Source of the DNA: Oceanospirillaceae bacterium
GTDB taxonomy: Bacteria > Pseudomonadota > Gammaproteobacteria > Pseudomonadales > Balneatricaceae
Assembly (NCBI GenBank): GCA_024640955.1
Contig: JAHEDZ010000006.1
Location: forward strand, 1-64,000
Direction: 5' to 3'
Length of the DNA: 64,000 nucleotides
The notes under the pieces were generated by a model, which was given only the letters and a program-made list of their open reading frames with translations, did no database searches and was not told the DNA's origin. Shown here in pieces: positions 10,017 through 19,837 of this stretch. A program made the translations under genes and the position numbers. Within the stretch, counting starts at the first letter, position 1. Every line of letters starts with the position of its first letter.

Positions 10017-11018
10017 TTAAACTCCTGACACGCTTTGTGTCGTGTTGCGTGTACGTCTGAATTGATTGATATCTTCAAGAGTTGGCATTGCCGGAGCACA
10101 GCCTACTCGCGTTACCACAATGGCAGCAGCCGCGCTGCCGATTTGAATGGCTTCAGTGATCGGCTCACCCCGGCACAAGCTCGCCAACAAACCGCCTAAG
10201 AAAGCGTCTCCTGCTCCAGTCGGTTTAAGCGGTGAAACAGGAAAAACTCCGGTCTGGATCAGGCGACCGTCGGTCAGCAGGCTCTTAGAACCGTGCTCGC
10301 CCTGTTTGTAGATGCAGTTACACCCCTGGGCCGTGAGGAGGGCCGCTTCAGCCAACCCCCGCTCGTAATCCCCAGCGAGGTGACCAAACTCCTCATCATT
10401 GCCGACTAGCAGTTCTACATACTCCACCGCCTGATGATAAACAGTTTGGGCCATCTCTGGGCTTTCCCAAGAGTAGGGTCGGTAGTCCAGGTCCATAATC
10501 ACAGGAATACCGGCGACCTGAGCTCTCTTCAGCGCCAGCAGGCTAGCACTGCGAGACGGCTCTAACGTAAGACAAGTTCCAGTGATAACGAGGGCGCGAT
10601 AGGCGCGAAAATCGACGGCTACTATCTGCTCCTCATCCATCTGAAAGTCCGCTGCGTTGTTGCGGTAGATAACCGACTGATGATCCTCTACCCGCGACTC
10701 CGCTAACGCTAGGCTAGTACGCTCATCACCGCTGATCGTTTTTACAAGCGCGTCATTAATGCCGTAGTGAGCAAGTTGGTTACGCACAAAGCGCCCTACA
10801 GCATCATCCGATACGCAAGTCAGTAAGGCGACGGGCACTTCGTAACGACGCAAGGCAACGGCGATATTGCCGCTGGAGCCACCCAGCGCTGTCGTAAACT
10901 GCGATGCCTCTTCGGTCCGTGTGCCAGGAGGGTCCGGATAGAGGTCAAGGCCCGCCCTGCCAATCACAAGAATCGGCTGGTCCGACTCAGTTAACGCCTG
11001 AAGCAAATGCTCTACCAC
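10017..11018 (-). CDS. iolC: 5-dehydro-2-deoxygluconokinase
   Basis: 333 aa PfkB kinase; ILVIGRAGLDLYPDPPGT, LDYRPYSWES, PTGAGDAFLGGL. Confidence 0.93.
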   Translation of the reverse strand: MVEHLLQALTESDQPILVIGRAGLDLYPDPPGTRTEEASQFTTALGGSSGNIAVALRRYEVPVALLTCVSDDAVGRFVRNQLAHYGINDALVKTISGDERTSLALAESRVEDHQSVIYRNNAADFQMDEEQIVAVDFRAYRALVITGTCLTLEPSRSASLLALKRAQVAGIPVIMDLDYRPYSWESPEMAQTVYHQAVEYVELLVGNDEEFGHLAGDYERGLAEAALLTAQGCNCIYKQGEHGSKSLLTDGRLIQTGVFPVSPLKPTGAGDAFLGGLLASLCRGEPITEAIQIGSAAAAIVVTRVGCAPAMPTLEDINQFRRTRNTTQSVSGV

Positions 11019-12893
11019 CTAGACCCCCTTACGCTGGCGGTCACGACCCGCTTCAGTTTCAGCATGAGCGTCGAGCACCTCCTGACGGTTGGAGACCGCG
11101 GGGGTGCCCACCTCCCACCAAGCATGTCCCTCATTGGTCCAACCATCATAAGGATCAACATCCATCACAATTACATAGGTCCGATCAGACTCTTTCGCTC
11201 GCTGGAACGCCGCCTGCATCTCGTTTGCATCGGCAACGCGCTCAGTCTGAGCACCCATGCTCTGTGCGTGCTGTTCGAAGTCGACACCCAACTGATTCGT
11301 CGCGGTGGGTGTATCTTTAAAGAGGTTATTAAAGCTGGCATTGCCTTTGCCGGTTTGCAGCTTATTGATGACCGCGAAACCACCATTGTCGAGCACAAGA
11401 ATAATCAGCTTCTTGTCGGTGATAACTGCTGAGTAGATATCGGAGTTCATCAGCAAGTAGGAGCCATCTCCAACAAACACAATTGTATCGTTTTGCTTCT
11501 CCTGCTCACTCTGGGCAATACGAGCCCCCCAGCCACCGGCAATTTCATAACCCATGCAACTGAAACCAAACTCCACATCAACGGTGCTCACTTGCAACGT
11601 GCGCCAGTTGGCAGTCACTTCGGCCGGCAGACCGCCCGCGGCAGTAACCACACGGTCTCCCTCATCGCAGAGCGCATTTACGACCCCGATCGCCTGCGCG
11701 TAACGATTGGGACCGGACTTAATATCTGTATTAGCCGCACGGATAACGTCCCAAGCCTCGCGCTCAGATGCGGCCATATCCAACCACCCAGGCGGCGATA
11801 CGTATTCACCGAGAAGCTGTGAAAGGGCTGGCAACGACTCCTTGGCACCTGCGATCACCTCTAGACCTTGGTGCTTAAGTGCGTCATGCCGCCCGGGGTT
11901 AATCTTTATGAGCTGTGTCGTCTCGCCAAAGACTGTCCAGGAGCCTGTAGTAAAGTCCTGCAATCGAGTGCCTACGCAGAGCACTACATCAGCCTTATCA
12001 GCGAGAGCATTAGCCGAATCTGAGCCAGTCACTCCCAGTGGGCCGCAGTTCAACGGATAATCCCAACGCAAGTTTGCGCGACCGGCAATCGTCTCAACCA
12101 CCGGAATCTGATGCTCGTCGGCGAAGTGGCGGAGTGTGTCAATCGCATCGCCGTACTGCACACCACCTCCCGCAATGATCAGCGGACGCTTCGCGGTTTT
12201 TAACAGCTCGGCTGCCGCTTCAAGCTCAACAGGATCAGGGATAATTGAACGTACACGATGGACTTTGGGCTCAAAGAAGCTCACGGGGTATTCGTACACC
12301 CAGCCCTGCACATCCTGTGGCAAACCGATAAAAGCCGGCCCACAATCTGCTGGATCCAACATCGTGCCAATTGCTTGCGGCAAGGACTGTAGGATCTGTG
12401 CAGGGTGAGTAATACGATCCCAGTAGCGCGTCACGGACTTAAACGCATCGGTCACACCCAGAGTCGGGTTATTGAAATGCTCAACCTGCTGCAACACCGG
12501 ATCCGGCAGACGTGTCGCGAAGTTATCGCCACACAACATCAACATCGGCAGACGGTTTGCCATCGCAAGCGCCGAGGAGGTTATCAGATTGGCAGTACCA
12601 GGCCCGGCAGAGGCGGTACACAACATGAAACGTCGACGCAGGTGGTACTTGGCGTAAGCGGCAGCCGCGAACCCCATAGACTGTTCGTTCTGTCCTCGAT
12701 AGAGCGGCAGATCGTCCTGGACTTCGTATAACGCTTCACCCAGACAGGTAACGTTGCCGTGGCCAAAAATACCGAAGCCGCCGCCGCACAACCGAACCCT
12801 CTGACCGTCAATCTCAATCCACTGATTCTGCAGATATTTAACAATTGCTTGGGCTGTTGTCAGGGTAATTGTTTTGCCCGCTGTTGTTGTCAT
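11019..12893 (-). CDS. iolD: 3D-(3,5/4)-trihydroxycyclohexane-1,2-dione acylhydrolase (ThDP-dependent)
   Basis: 624 aa; YLQNQWIEIDGQRVRLCGGGFGIFGHGNVTCLGEAL, ThDP motif GDGSYLLMNSDIYSAVITDKKLIILVLDN. Confidence 0.95.
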   Translation of the reverse strand: MTTTAGKTITLTTAQAIVKYLQNQWIEIDGQRVRLCGGGFGIFGHGNVTCLGEALYEVQDDLPLYRGQNEQSMGFAAAAYAKYHLRRRFMLCTASAGPGTANLITSSALAMANRLPMLMLCGDNFATRLPDPVLQQVEHFNNPTLGVTDAFKSVTRYWDRITHPAQILQSLPQAIGTMLDPADCGPAFIGLPQDVQGWVYEYPVSFFEPKVHRVRSIIPDPVELEAAAELLKTAKRPLIIAGGGVQYGDAIDTLRHFADEHQIPVVETIAGRANLRWDYPLNCGPLGVTGSDSANALADKADVVLCVGTRLQDFTTGSWTVFGETTQLIKINPGRHDALKHQGLEVIAGAKESLPALSQLLGEYVSPPGWLDMAASEREAWDVIRAANTDIKSGPNRYAQAIGVVNALCDEGDRVVTAAGGLPAEVTANWRTLQVSTVDVEFGFSCMGYEIAGGWGARIAQSEQEKQNDTIVFVGDGSYLLMNSDIYSAVITDKKLIILVLDNGGFAVINKLQTGKGNASFNNLFKDTPTATNQLGVDFEQHAQSMGAQTERVADANEMQAAFQRAKESDRTYVIVMDVDPYDGWTNEGHAWWEVGTPAVSNRQEVLDAHAETEAGRDRQRKGV

Positions 12894-12940
12894 CGGTGCA
12901 TCCTGTTATTGATTATTCTTTCGGATGACGATACAACATC

Positions 12941-12954
12941 TGCAACCGGTTGCA
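12941..12954. promoter_or_regulatory. LacI-type palindromic operator in the iolD / Gfo-Idh divergent intergenic region
   Basis: TGCAACCGGTTGCA is a perfect 14-bp palindrome with central CCGG. Confidence 0.6.
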
Positions 12955-12971
12955 AACCTAAGGATAAAAAG

Positions 12972-14057
12972 ATGCAAAAAATCAGGCTGGGCGTCATCGG
13001 AGGTGGCTATATGGGCAAGGCCCATTCGATCGCTGCACACTCTGTTAGCGCTGTAATGGAGCTCGAAACCGTGGTTGAGTTAGGCGGTATTGCAGCCGGT
13101 TCTGCGCAAAGCGCCGCCCGCTATGCCCAACTGTTCAATGCGCCCCACTCTTTTGCCACGGCCAAAGAGTTGATCGAATCGGACAAAATTGATGCCGTAG
13201 TCATAGCATCGCCGCAGGACACACACCTCGAATTTGTCGAACTCTGTGCCAAAGCCGGTAAGCCGGTTATGTGCGAAAAGCCGATGGGGCGAACACTGCC
13301 CGAAGCCCAAGCGATAGCTGCAGCAGCCGAATCTGTCGTTAACCTGGTTGCCTACAACTACATCAACACACCCGCCAGCGCCTATGCCCGCAAACTGATT
13401 GCCGAGGGTGCTATCGGGGAGATCACTTGGTTCCGCGGTGAGCACAACGAAGATTTTATGGTGGATGCGCTTAGCACCTGGCGCTTGCAGGGGGACGCCA
13501 ACGGGACACTGGGTGATCTTGCGCCTCATGTTATCCAGTGTGCACTCGCCTTCTGTGGCCCAATCGAATCTTTGGTCGCCGATATCAAATGCCGCCCTGA
13601 GTCGCGTCGCCAAAGCAAAGACACAGAGTCGAATGATGATCAGGTGCAATTTATGTGTCAGTTCAGTAATGGCGCGAACGGCTTCATCTCATCCTCGCGC
13701 GTAGCCCACGGGCGAAAAATGGGTTATGCCTACGAGATTCACGGCTCCGAGGGGACTATCCGCTTTGACCAAGAGGATCAGAACTGTGTTTGGCTCTATC
13801 AGCGCGACAACAGCCCAAATGCCGGCTTTCAACGTATCTTAGCCGGACCTGACCATGGTGATTTCCGATTTTTCTGTCAAGGCGCTGGCCATGGCACGGG
13901 TTATCAGGACCAGATCATTATCGAACAGGCCAATTTTATTCGTGCCATCTTGGGCCATCAGCCCGCGTGGCCTAGTTTCAGTGATGGTGTCGAGGTAATG
14001 CGGGTTGTCGACGCTATTCGAGAATCATACAAACAATCAGGCTGGGTGAGCCTGTAA
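12972..14057 (+). CDS. Gfo/Idh/MocA family oxidoreductase (inositol-locus paralog 1)
   Basis: MQKIRLGVIGGGYMGKAHSIAAHS, CEKPMGRTL; start moved to 12972 because the upstream extension lies in the intergenic region. Confidence 0.85.
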   Translation: MQKIRLGVIGGGYMGKAHSIAAHSVSAVMELETVVELGGIAAGSAQSAARYAQLFNAPHSFATAKELIESDKIDAVVIASPQDTHLEFVELCAKAGKPVMCEKPMGRTLPEAQAIAAAAESVVNLVAYNYINTPASAYARKLIAEGAIGEITWFRGEHNEDFMVDALSTWRLQGDANGTLGDLAPHVIQCALAFCGPIESLVADIKCRPESRRQSKDTESNDDQVQFMCQFSNGANGFISSSRVAHGRKMGYAYEIHGSEGTIRFDQEDQNCVWLYQRDNSPNAGFQRILAGPDHGDFRFFCQGAGHGTGYQDQIIIEQANFIRAILGHQPAWPSFSDGVEVMRVVDAIRESYKQSGWVSL

Positions 14058-14073
14058 CCAAAGGATAAAAACA

Positions 14074-14964
14074 ATGAGTATCAAAGTCGGTAATGCGCCC
14101 TGCTCTTGGGGTGTGGAGTTTGCTGGAGATCCACGCAATCCGAGTTGGCAAACCGTCCTGAAAGAGTGTGCCGATGCAGGTTATCAAGGCATTGAGCTGG
14201 GCCCCATTGGCTTCATGCCTGAGGACCCAGTTGAGCTTGCTGACGCGCTAGCCCAACACAAGCTGGAGATGATGGCAGGTGTGCTATACCAACCCTTCCA
14301 TGATGCGAGCGCCTTTGACGACTTGCTAGATAAGGCTCACCGCACCGCCCGCGCGCTGAATGCACATGGCGCCCAACAGATGGTACTGATCGATTCGATC
14401 TCAGAGCGTCGCGCACCCTCTGCCGGCCGGCCCGAAGAGGCAGTGAAAATGGATAGCGCCGAGTGGAGAGCATTTGTTGATCGCATCCGCACGGTCGCTA
14501 AGCTCGGTACCGAGGAGTACGGCCTCACCGTCAGCATTCACAGCCACAGTGCTGGCTTCGTTGATTACCTGCCCGAACTAGAACTGTTACTTCAAGAGAT
14601 CGACTCAAAACATCTCAAGCTGTGCGTAGACACCGGCCACCAAACCTATGCCGGTTTCGATCCAGTTGAGTTTATGACACGCAACTTTGATCGCTTAGCT
14701 TATGTCCACTTCAAAGATATAGATCCTGCTGTGAAAGCCCATGTTATCGCCAACCGCACCGGTTTTTATGACGCCTGTGGTCAGGGTATCTTTTGCAACT
14801 TGGGCAAGGGCGAGGTCAACTTTAACGCAGTCAAACAGCTGCTAACTGATCGTGGTTACAACGGCTGGATTACCGTTGAGCAGGACTGCGATCCAACACT
14901 CGACGTTTCACCTCTCACTGATGCGCGCGCGAACCGAGAGTTTCTCGCCAGCGTTGGCTTTTAA
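14074..14964 (+). CDS. iolE: Myo-inosose-2 dehydratase
   Basis: 296 aa TIM barrel: VGNAPCSWGVEFAGDPRNPSWQTVLKECADAGYQGIELGPIGFMPED; VDTGHQTYAGFDPVEFM. Confidence 0.93.
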   Translation: MSIKVGNAPCSWGVEFAGDPRNPSWQTVLKECADAGYQGIELGPIGFMPEDPVELADALAQHKLEMMAGVLYQPFHDASAFDDLLDKAHRTARALNAHGAQQMVLIDSISERRAPSAGRPEEAVKMDSAEWRAFVDRIRTVAKLGTEEYGLTVSIHSHSAGFVDYLPELELLLQEIDSKHLKLCVDTGHQTYAGFDPVEFMTRNFDRLAYVHFKDIDPAVKAHVIANRTGFYDACGQGIFCNLGKGEVNFNAVKQLLTDRGYNGWITVEQDCDPTLDVSPLTDARANREFLASVGF

Positions 14965-14988
14965 TTTTTTGTACTGGAGTCGTTCTAT

Positions 14989-16122
14989 ATGAAACCAATT
15001 AACTGGGGTTTGATTGGCGGCGGTCGTGGCAGTCAGATTGGCCCAGCTCACCGACTGGGTGCACGCCTCGATGGCCTGTTTAACTTTAAAGCGGCTGCAC
15101 TAGACCACCGCCCTGAAGAGGGCAAAGTTTACGGTGTAGAGCTGGGTCTAGATTCTGATCGCAGTTATGGCGACTGGCGCGAGATGCTAGAGGGCGAGCG
15201 CAACCGCGAAGATCGCATTGAGTTGGTGACCATCGCTACACCTAACGACACTCACTATGAGATCAGTAAAGCCTTCCTGGAAGCGGGCTTCCACGTACTC
15301 TGCGAAAAGCCACTGACTATGAATGTCGAGCAGGCCGAAGATCTAGTCAAAGTAGCTCAGGCGAGTGGCAAGATCTGCGCGGTAAACTATGGCTACTCTG
15401 GCTATTCACTGGTGCGCCATATGCGAGCAATGGTCGCGCGTGGTGATATCGGCAAGGTGCGCATGGTATTTGCCGAGTTTGCCCACGGCCATCACGCCGA
15501 TGCAGCAGATGCTGACAACCCGCGCGTACGCTGGCGTTACGATCCGAGCAAAGTGGGTGTATCGGCGCAGTTCGCCGATTGCGGCATCCATGCCATGCAC
15601 ATGGCCAGCTTCGTGACCAATCAACGCGTGGAACAGCTCAGCGCCGACTGCGTTAGCCTACTCCCGAGCCGCGAACTTGAGGATGACGCTATGGTGAACT
15701 TCCGTATGTCAGAAGGTACCGTGGGTCGTCTGTGGACCTCATCCTGTGCCATTGGTCGCCAGCATGGTCTGACAATTCAGGTGTTCGGTGAAACCGGAGG
15801 TCTGCGCTGGGCGCAGGAGCAGCCGAATCAGCTCTACTACACTCCCGTCGGTGGCCGCACACAGGTGATCGAGCGCGGTGAAGCAAACCTCTCCCCAGAA
15901 GCCGATCGTTCAAGTCGAGTAACGGTGGGTCACGCGGAGGGTATGCCACTCGCCTTCGGTAATATCTACACCGAATTGGCACAGGCGATTGATATGGATA
16001 AGCAGGGCCAAACGCCCGACCTAGGCTTAATTCCAATGGTCGACGCCGGCGCTGATTCGATCAAAGCGATTGCTGCGGTGGCGCGCTCGGGCAACAGCCA
16101 GGGAAGCTGGGAGTCTCTCTAG
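14989..16122 (+). CDS. Gfo/Idh/MocA family oxidoreductase (inositol-locus paralog 2)
   Basis: 377 aa; INWGLIGGGRGSQIGPAHRLGARLDGLFNF, CEKPLTMNVEQAE. Confidence 0.85.
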   Translation: MKPINWGLIGGGRGSQIGPAHRLGARLDGLFNFKAAALDHRPEEGKVYGVELGLDSDRSYGDWREMLEGERNREDRIELVTIATPNDTHYEISKAFLEAGFHVLCEKPLTMNVEQAEDLVKVAQASGKICAVNYGYSGYSLVRHMRAMVARGDIGKVRMVFAEFAHGHHADAADADNPRVRWRYDPSKVGVSAQFADCGIHAMHMASFVTNQRVEQLSADCVSLLPSRELEDDAMVNFRMSEGTVGRLWTSSCAIGRQHGLTIQVFGETGGLRWAQEQPNQLYYTPVGGRTQVIERGEANLSPEADRSSRVTVGHAEGMPLAFGNIYTELAQAIDMDKQGQTPDLGLIPMVDAGADSIKAIAAVARSGNSQGSWESL

Positions 16123-17138
16123 CTCTGCTTGACAGGCGCCAAGGTGTCACGCTCGATAATGTCGCAAGGCAACAGCGTGACACTCGGCTTCGAGGGTTCT
16201 CCGGCAGTGAGCTGAGCTTGTAAGCGATCAACCGTCAACTCCATAACTCTGGCTGTGGGCTGAGCGATGGTTGTCAAACGGATACCCTCCCAAGCGGACA
16301 TCTGGATATTGTTAAAACCGAGAATACCTACCCGCTCGGGCACCTTAACACCCGCACTATTCAGAGCATTGATAGCGCCCATAGCGATCATATCATCACC
16401 ACAGAGGTACCCTTGTGCCAGCCCCGTTTCCATCAGATGGTGCATCGCCTCATTGCCGGCCTCAAAGGTGTAGCCCTGGGCAAAATGCACCTGCACGCTG
16501 GCACCCTCGGTCTCAGCCACCGACATAAAGCCCGAAAGACGATCTCTGGTTGATGTAGCGAGCTGGGGACCACCTAAAAATCCAAGCTTGGTATAACCCG
16601 AGGCGAGCAGACGACGAGCAGCCAGAGCGCCTGCCGCTTGATTATCAATGCTCACCACATCGTACTGCCCATCATTGGTGCGCCCAAAAGCATGAACAAC
16701 CAAAAGCCCCGCCTCAACGAAGGCATCCGTGAACCCCATCGGCAAGGTCGATGAGGCCACCACAACCGCATCAACCTGATACTGCAGAAGCAGGTCCAGG
16801 CTACGTTGCGGTTCAACTTCATCAGACAGGTTGATCAGCAGCGTACGCAACCCACGTGCCTGCAACAGCCGTGTGAAGGTGTCGAGGATCTCGAGATAGG
16901 CTGGATTCTTGAAATTATTGGCAACTAAGCCAACCAGACCGGTCTGCCCTGTGGTTAAACTGCGCGCAAGGATATTGGGCCTGTAACCCAACTCCCGTGC
17001 AGCTTTCTCAACTCGCGCTTTGGTCTGGCCCGAAACCGACGCTCCAGGCGTAAATGTGCGCGATACCGCGCTGCGGCTGACACCCGCCAACTGCGCAACC
17101 TCTGCCAGGGTTACTCGATTCTTTGCTGCTCTCGCCAC
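16119..17138 (-). CDS. LacI family transcriptional regulator (probable inositol-locus regulator)
   Basis: VTLAEVAQLAGVSRSAVSRTFTPGASVS HTH; convergent stop overlap CTAG with the Gfo/Idh gene. Confidence 0.9.
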   Translation of the reverse strand: MARAAKNRVTLAEVAQLAGVSRSAVSRTFTPGASVSGQTKARVEKAARELGYRPNILARSLTTGQTGLVGLVANNFKNPAYLEILDTFTRLLQARGLRTLLINLSDEVEPQRSLDLLLQYQVDAVVVASSTLPMGFTDAFVEAGLLVVHAFGRTNDGQYDVVSIDNQAAGALAARRLLASGYTKLGFLGGPQLATSTRDRLSGFMSVAETEGASVQVHFAQGYTFEAGNEAMHHLMETGLAQGYLCGDDMIAMGAINALNSAGVKVPERVGILGFNNIQMSAWEGIRLTTIAQPTARVMELTVDRLQAQLTAGEPSKPSVTLLPCDIIERDTLAPVKQS

Positions 17139-17224
17139 GCTTCTAGCGCCTTATTAGAATTGTTTTCTTAAGATTATCAATTTATTGGATTTAGTCCACC
17201 ATCTACGGGCAGTTACAAAACCTT

Positions 17225-17345
17225 TGCGTTGTGATGACTTGGGTGTCCTCGGCAGAATTTTGAATGCCATGGATGGCATTCACAAGCGTACAAAGATGTA
17301 TTCACAGCGCTTCTGACGAGGACACCCAAGTCATTGCAATGCCCA
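17225..17345. repeat. MITE-like element with ~24-bp terminal inverted repeats
   Basis: ATGACTTGGGTGTCCTCGGCAGAA (17234-17257) and its inverse TTCTGACGAGGACACCCAAGTCAT (17311-17334), one mismatch; internal palindrome GAATGCCATGGATGGCATTC (17262-17281). Confidence 0.65.
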
Positions 17346-17509
17346 AAGATATGTCGTTTCATCATTGCTCTCACAAAGTTTGATGTACAAACATCAGAAT
17401 CGACAGTCTAGTATCGAGCCGATGATCATTCTGATATCAAAAACTTTCAGAGCATTGCCAATAGAGAGCAAAACTCTATAATCGCTAAATCTAACAAGGA
17501 GGAATTTCC

Positions 17510-18595
17510 ATGTCCGAGCGCGATTACAGCCTGTTGGGAAAAAGCGGTAAGCAAGCTGTAGAACTTGGATTGGCTGATGCTAGCTGGTACCAGTCCGACA
17601 TTCCTCGTAAAGAGATGAAGCAGTTTATGCAGCGCTCGGACAAGCCGGCTATTCGTGACACATTCATACTGTTCACAGCAATGATCGCGTTTGCAGGAGG
17701 TGGTATCTATTTCTGGGGTAGCTGGCTGTGCGTTCCATTTTGGGCTGCTTATGGAGTGCTCTACGGATCGGCGATGGATTCGCGCTGGCATGAGTGCAGT
17801 CATCGTACAGCTTTTCGTACTCGCTGGATGAACGAGTGGCTCTATCAGGTCGCCTGTTTCATGATGATTCGCAACCCAGTCTCTTGGCGCTGGAGCCACA
17901 CCCGTCACCATACGGATACCATTATTGTTGGCCGTGATCCCGAGATCGCGGCACAGAAGCCCATCTCCTTCTGGCGCCTGATTCAGAACTACATTGGTGT
18001 GATGGATGTGATTGGCGGTCTTAAGAACATGCTGATAAACGCCAGCGGTAAACTCAACCCTGAAGAGGCGACTTACATCCCCGAGATGGATAAACAACAA
18101 GCCATCACCGTCGCTCGTATTTGGCTGCTGATCTACGCTATCACTTTTGCCAGCGCATTTATGCTGCAGTCCTGGATTCCCTTAATGCTAGTGGGTCTGC
18201 CACGCATCTATGGTGCCTGGCATATGGTGTTGACAGGTATGACGCAGCACGCAGGCCTGGCGGATAACGCTATTGATCACCGGCTCAACAGTCGCACGGT
18301 GTACATGAACCCAATCAGCCGCTTCATCTACTGGAATATGAACTACCACGTTGAGCACCACATGTTCCCAACGGTGCCTTATCACCAACTGCCAGCGCTA
18401 CACGAGCGGCTGAAGGGAGATTTTCCAGAGCCGAGCCCGTCCCTGTTGGCCGCCTACCGCGAGTTTGTGCCGATTCTTTGGCGCCAGCGCAACGAGCCGG
18501 ACTACTACCTGCGCCGTCCACTACCCGCAACCGCTCAGCCGTACAAAGACCTTGTGCCGGATACTGCGGCGAATGAAACAGCCAGCGCAGCCTGA
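17510..18595 (+). CDS. Membrane fatty-acid desaturase/hydroxylase superfamily protein
   Basis: 361 aa multi-TM; histidine boxes HECSH, HTRHH, HVEHH. Substrate unknown. Confidence 0.85.
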   Translation: MSERDYSLLGKSGKQAVELGLADASWYQSDIPRKEMKQFMQRSDKPAIRDTFILFTAMIAFAGGGIYFWGSWLCVPFWAAYGVLYGSAMDSRWHECSHRTAFRTRWMNEWLYQVACFMMIRNPVSWRWSHTRHHTDTIIVGRDPEIAAQKPISFWRLIQNYIGVMDVIGGLKNMLINASGKLNPEEATYIPEMDKQQAITVARIWLLIYAITFASAFMLQSWIPLMLVGLPRIYGAWHMVLTGMTQHAGLADNAIDHRLNSRTVYMNPISRFIYWNMNYHVEHHMFPTVPYHQLPALHERLKGDFPEPSPSLLAAYREFVPILWRQRNEPDYYLRRPLPATAQPYKDLVPDTAANETASAA

Positions 18596-18617
18596 GTGCT
18601 GCGCGCCAAGAAGAGAG

Positions 18618-19646
18618 TTAGACGTTCTCGCGGGTGTAAGTGATGAACGGCAGAATACGCTCGTAGCGCAGTTCAGCATTTCTCTCAGACGCCGCTCTGC
18701 ACATCGCATCCACCGTCTCGGCGGCGAGACGATCAACCAGATTTGCGAGCAGTAGCGTCAGGGTGCCATCCAGCAAGCCCTGCACGTGAGCTGGCGCAAG
18801 ATCATGACCCACGACAAGCGGCGGACTATCCGGCTGCACATCTCTGATAGCTTCGAGACTACCGGCCAATCCGCTACCCGCCACATAGAGTCCAACCACA
18901 TCAGAATGCTGGTGCAGTAGACGCTCTGTAAGGTCGCGGGCGATCTGGTCATTCTCGTAAGTTGAGTGAACATCCAGCAACTCAAACTCTGGTGCATGCT
19001 CACGGAAGTAAGAGCGAAAGCCGATCTCATTGGCCTCCTGACAGCGGTAACGGTGGTTACCCACAAACAGTGCGACCGGGCCAGGCTGCTTTGCCATGTG
19101 GTGAATCGACCAGGCTGCAGTGCGCCCCACTTTCCAGTTATCCAAACCGATGTAGTGTGCGCCAGTGGCGATCGGCAGCGCTGAGATGATGGCAAAGACG
19201 GACTTATCCTTCTCGCGCACCTGCTGCACTGCCTGACTGATACGGGGATGCTGTGCAGCAACCACCGCAATAGCGTCACAGGATTCACCCAAAGCTGTGA
19301 TACGCGAGGCGATATATTCGGGAGAGAGGTCTTCCATATATTCGACCTCCATATCAACACGCACATCCTCTACGCTCGACGCGGCAGAGTTGAACGCATC
19401 GCCCACGTTTTTGTAGAAGCTCGTATCTTTCTGCTGCAGTAACACACCAAAGCGAAAACGGGTGAGCTTGGCCCCCAGACGGTGCTCGATAGCATGCAGA
19501 CCATAAAAACCAATGCGCTCTGCCGCCTCCAAAACCTGCTTAATGGTGACTTCCCGCACTTTCTGATGCCCGCTCAGAACGCGGTTCACTGTTGAAACGG
19601 AGACGCCAGCTTCAGCAGCGAGATCTCTAATAGTAGGGCGACCCAT
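18618..19646 (-). CDS. LacI family transcriptional regulator
   Basis: MGRPTIRDLAAEAGVSVSTVNRVLSGHQKVRE HTH; sugar-binding-like C-terminal domain. Confidence 0.9.
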   Translation of the reverse strand: MGRPTIRDLAAEAGVSVSTVNRVLSGHQKVREVTIKQVLEAAERIGFYGLHAIEHRLGAKLTRFRFGVLLQQKDTSFYKNVGDAFNSAASSVEDVRVDMEVEYMEDLSPEYIASRITALGESCDAIAVVAAQHPRISQAVQQVREKDKSVFAIISALPIATGAHYIGLDNWKVGRTAAWSIHHMAKQPGPVALFVGNHRYRCQEANEIGFRSYFREHAPEFELLDVHSTYENDQIARDLTERLLHQHSDVVGLYVAGSGLAGSLEAIRDVQPDSPPLVVGHDLAPAHVQGLLDGTLTLLLANLVDRLAAETVDAMCRAASERNAELRYERILPFITYTRENV

Positions 19647-19837
19647 AAGCAGACAACCTGATCGAAGTAATTGAAACACTGTGACACTTTATGACACAGG
19701 ATAAGCCACAAGGAGCTGGACCGAAAGCAATATTGAGAGCATTTGCAACAAATAATCCAATTCAGATTTTTTCAACTCGAATATTCCGCTTTGATAGGTA
19801 TACTTTGCGGACTGATAATTAAAATTTGGAGAGACCG

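Noticed and set aside
13080-13649. 189-aa minus-strand ORF
   Set aside because: Antisense to the Gfo/Idh gene; shadow ORF.
17447-18100. 217-aa minus-strand ORF
   Set aside because: Antisense to the desaturase-like gene, which has clear histidine boxes; shadow ORF.
18758-19366. 202-aa minus-strand ORF overlapping the LacI gene
   Set aside because: Alternate frame of the LacI coding region; the LacI frame has clear HTH and ligand-binding domains.
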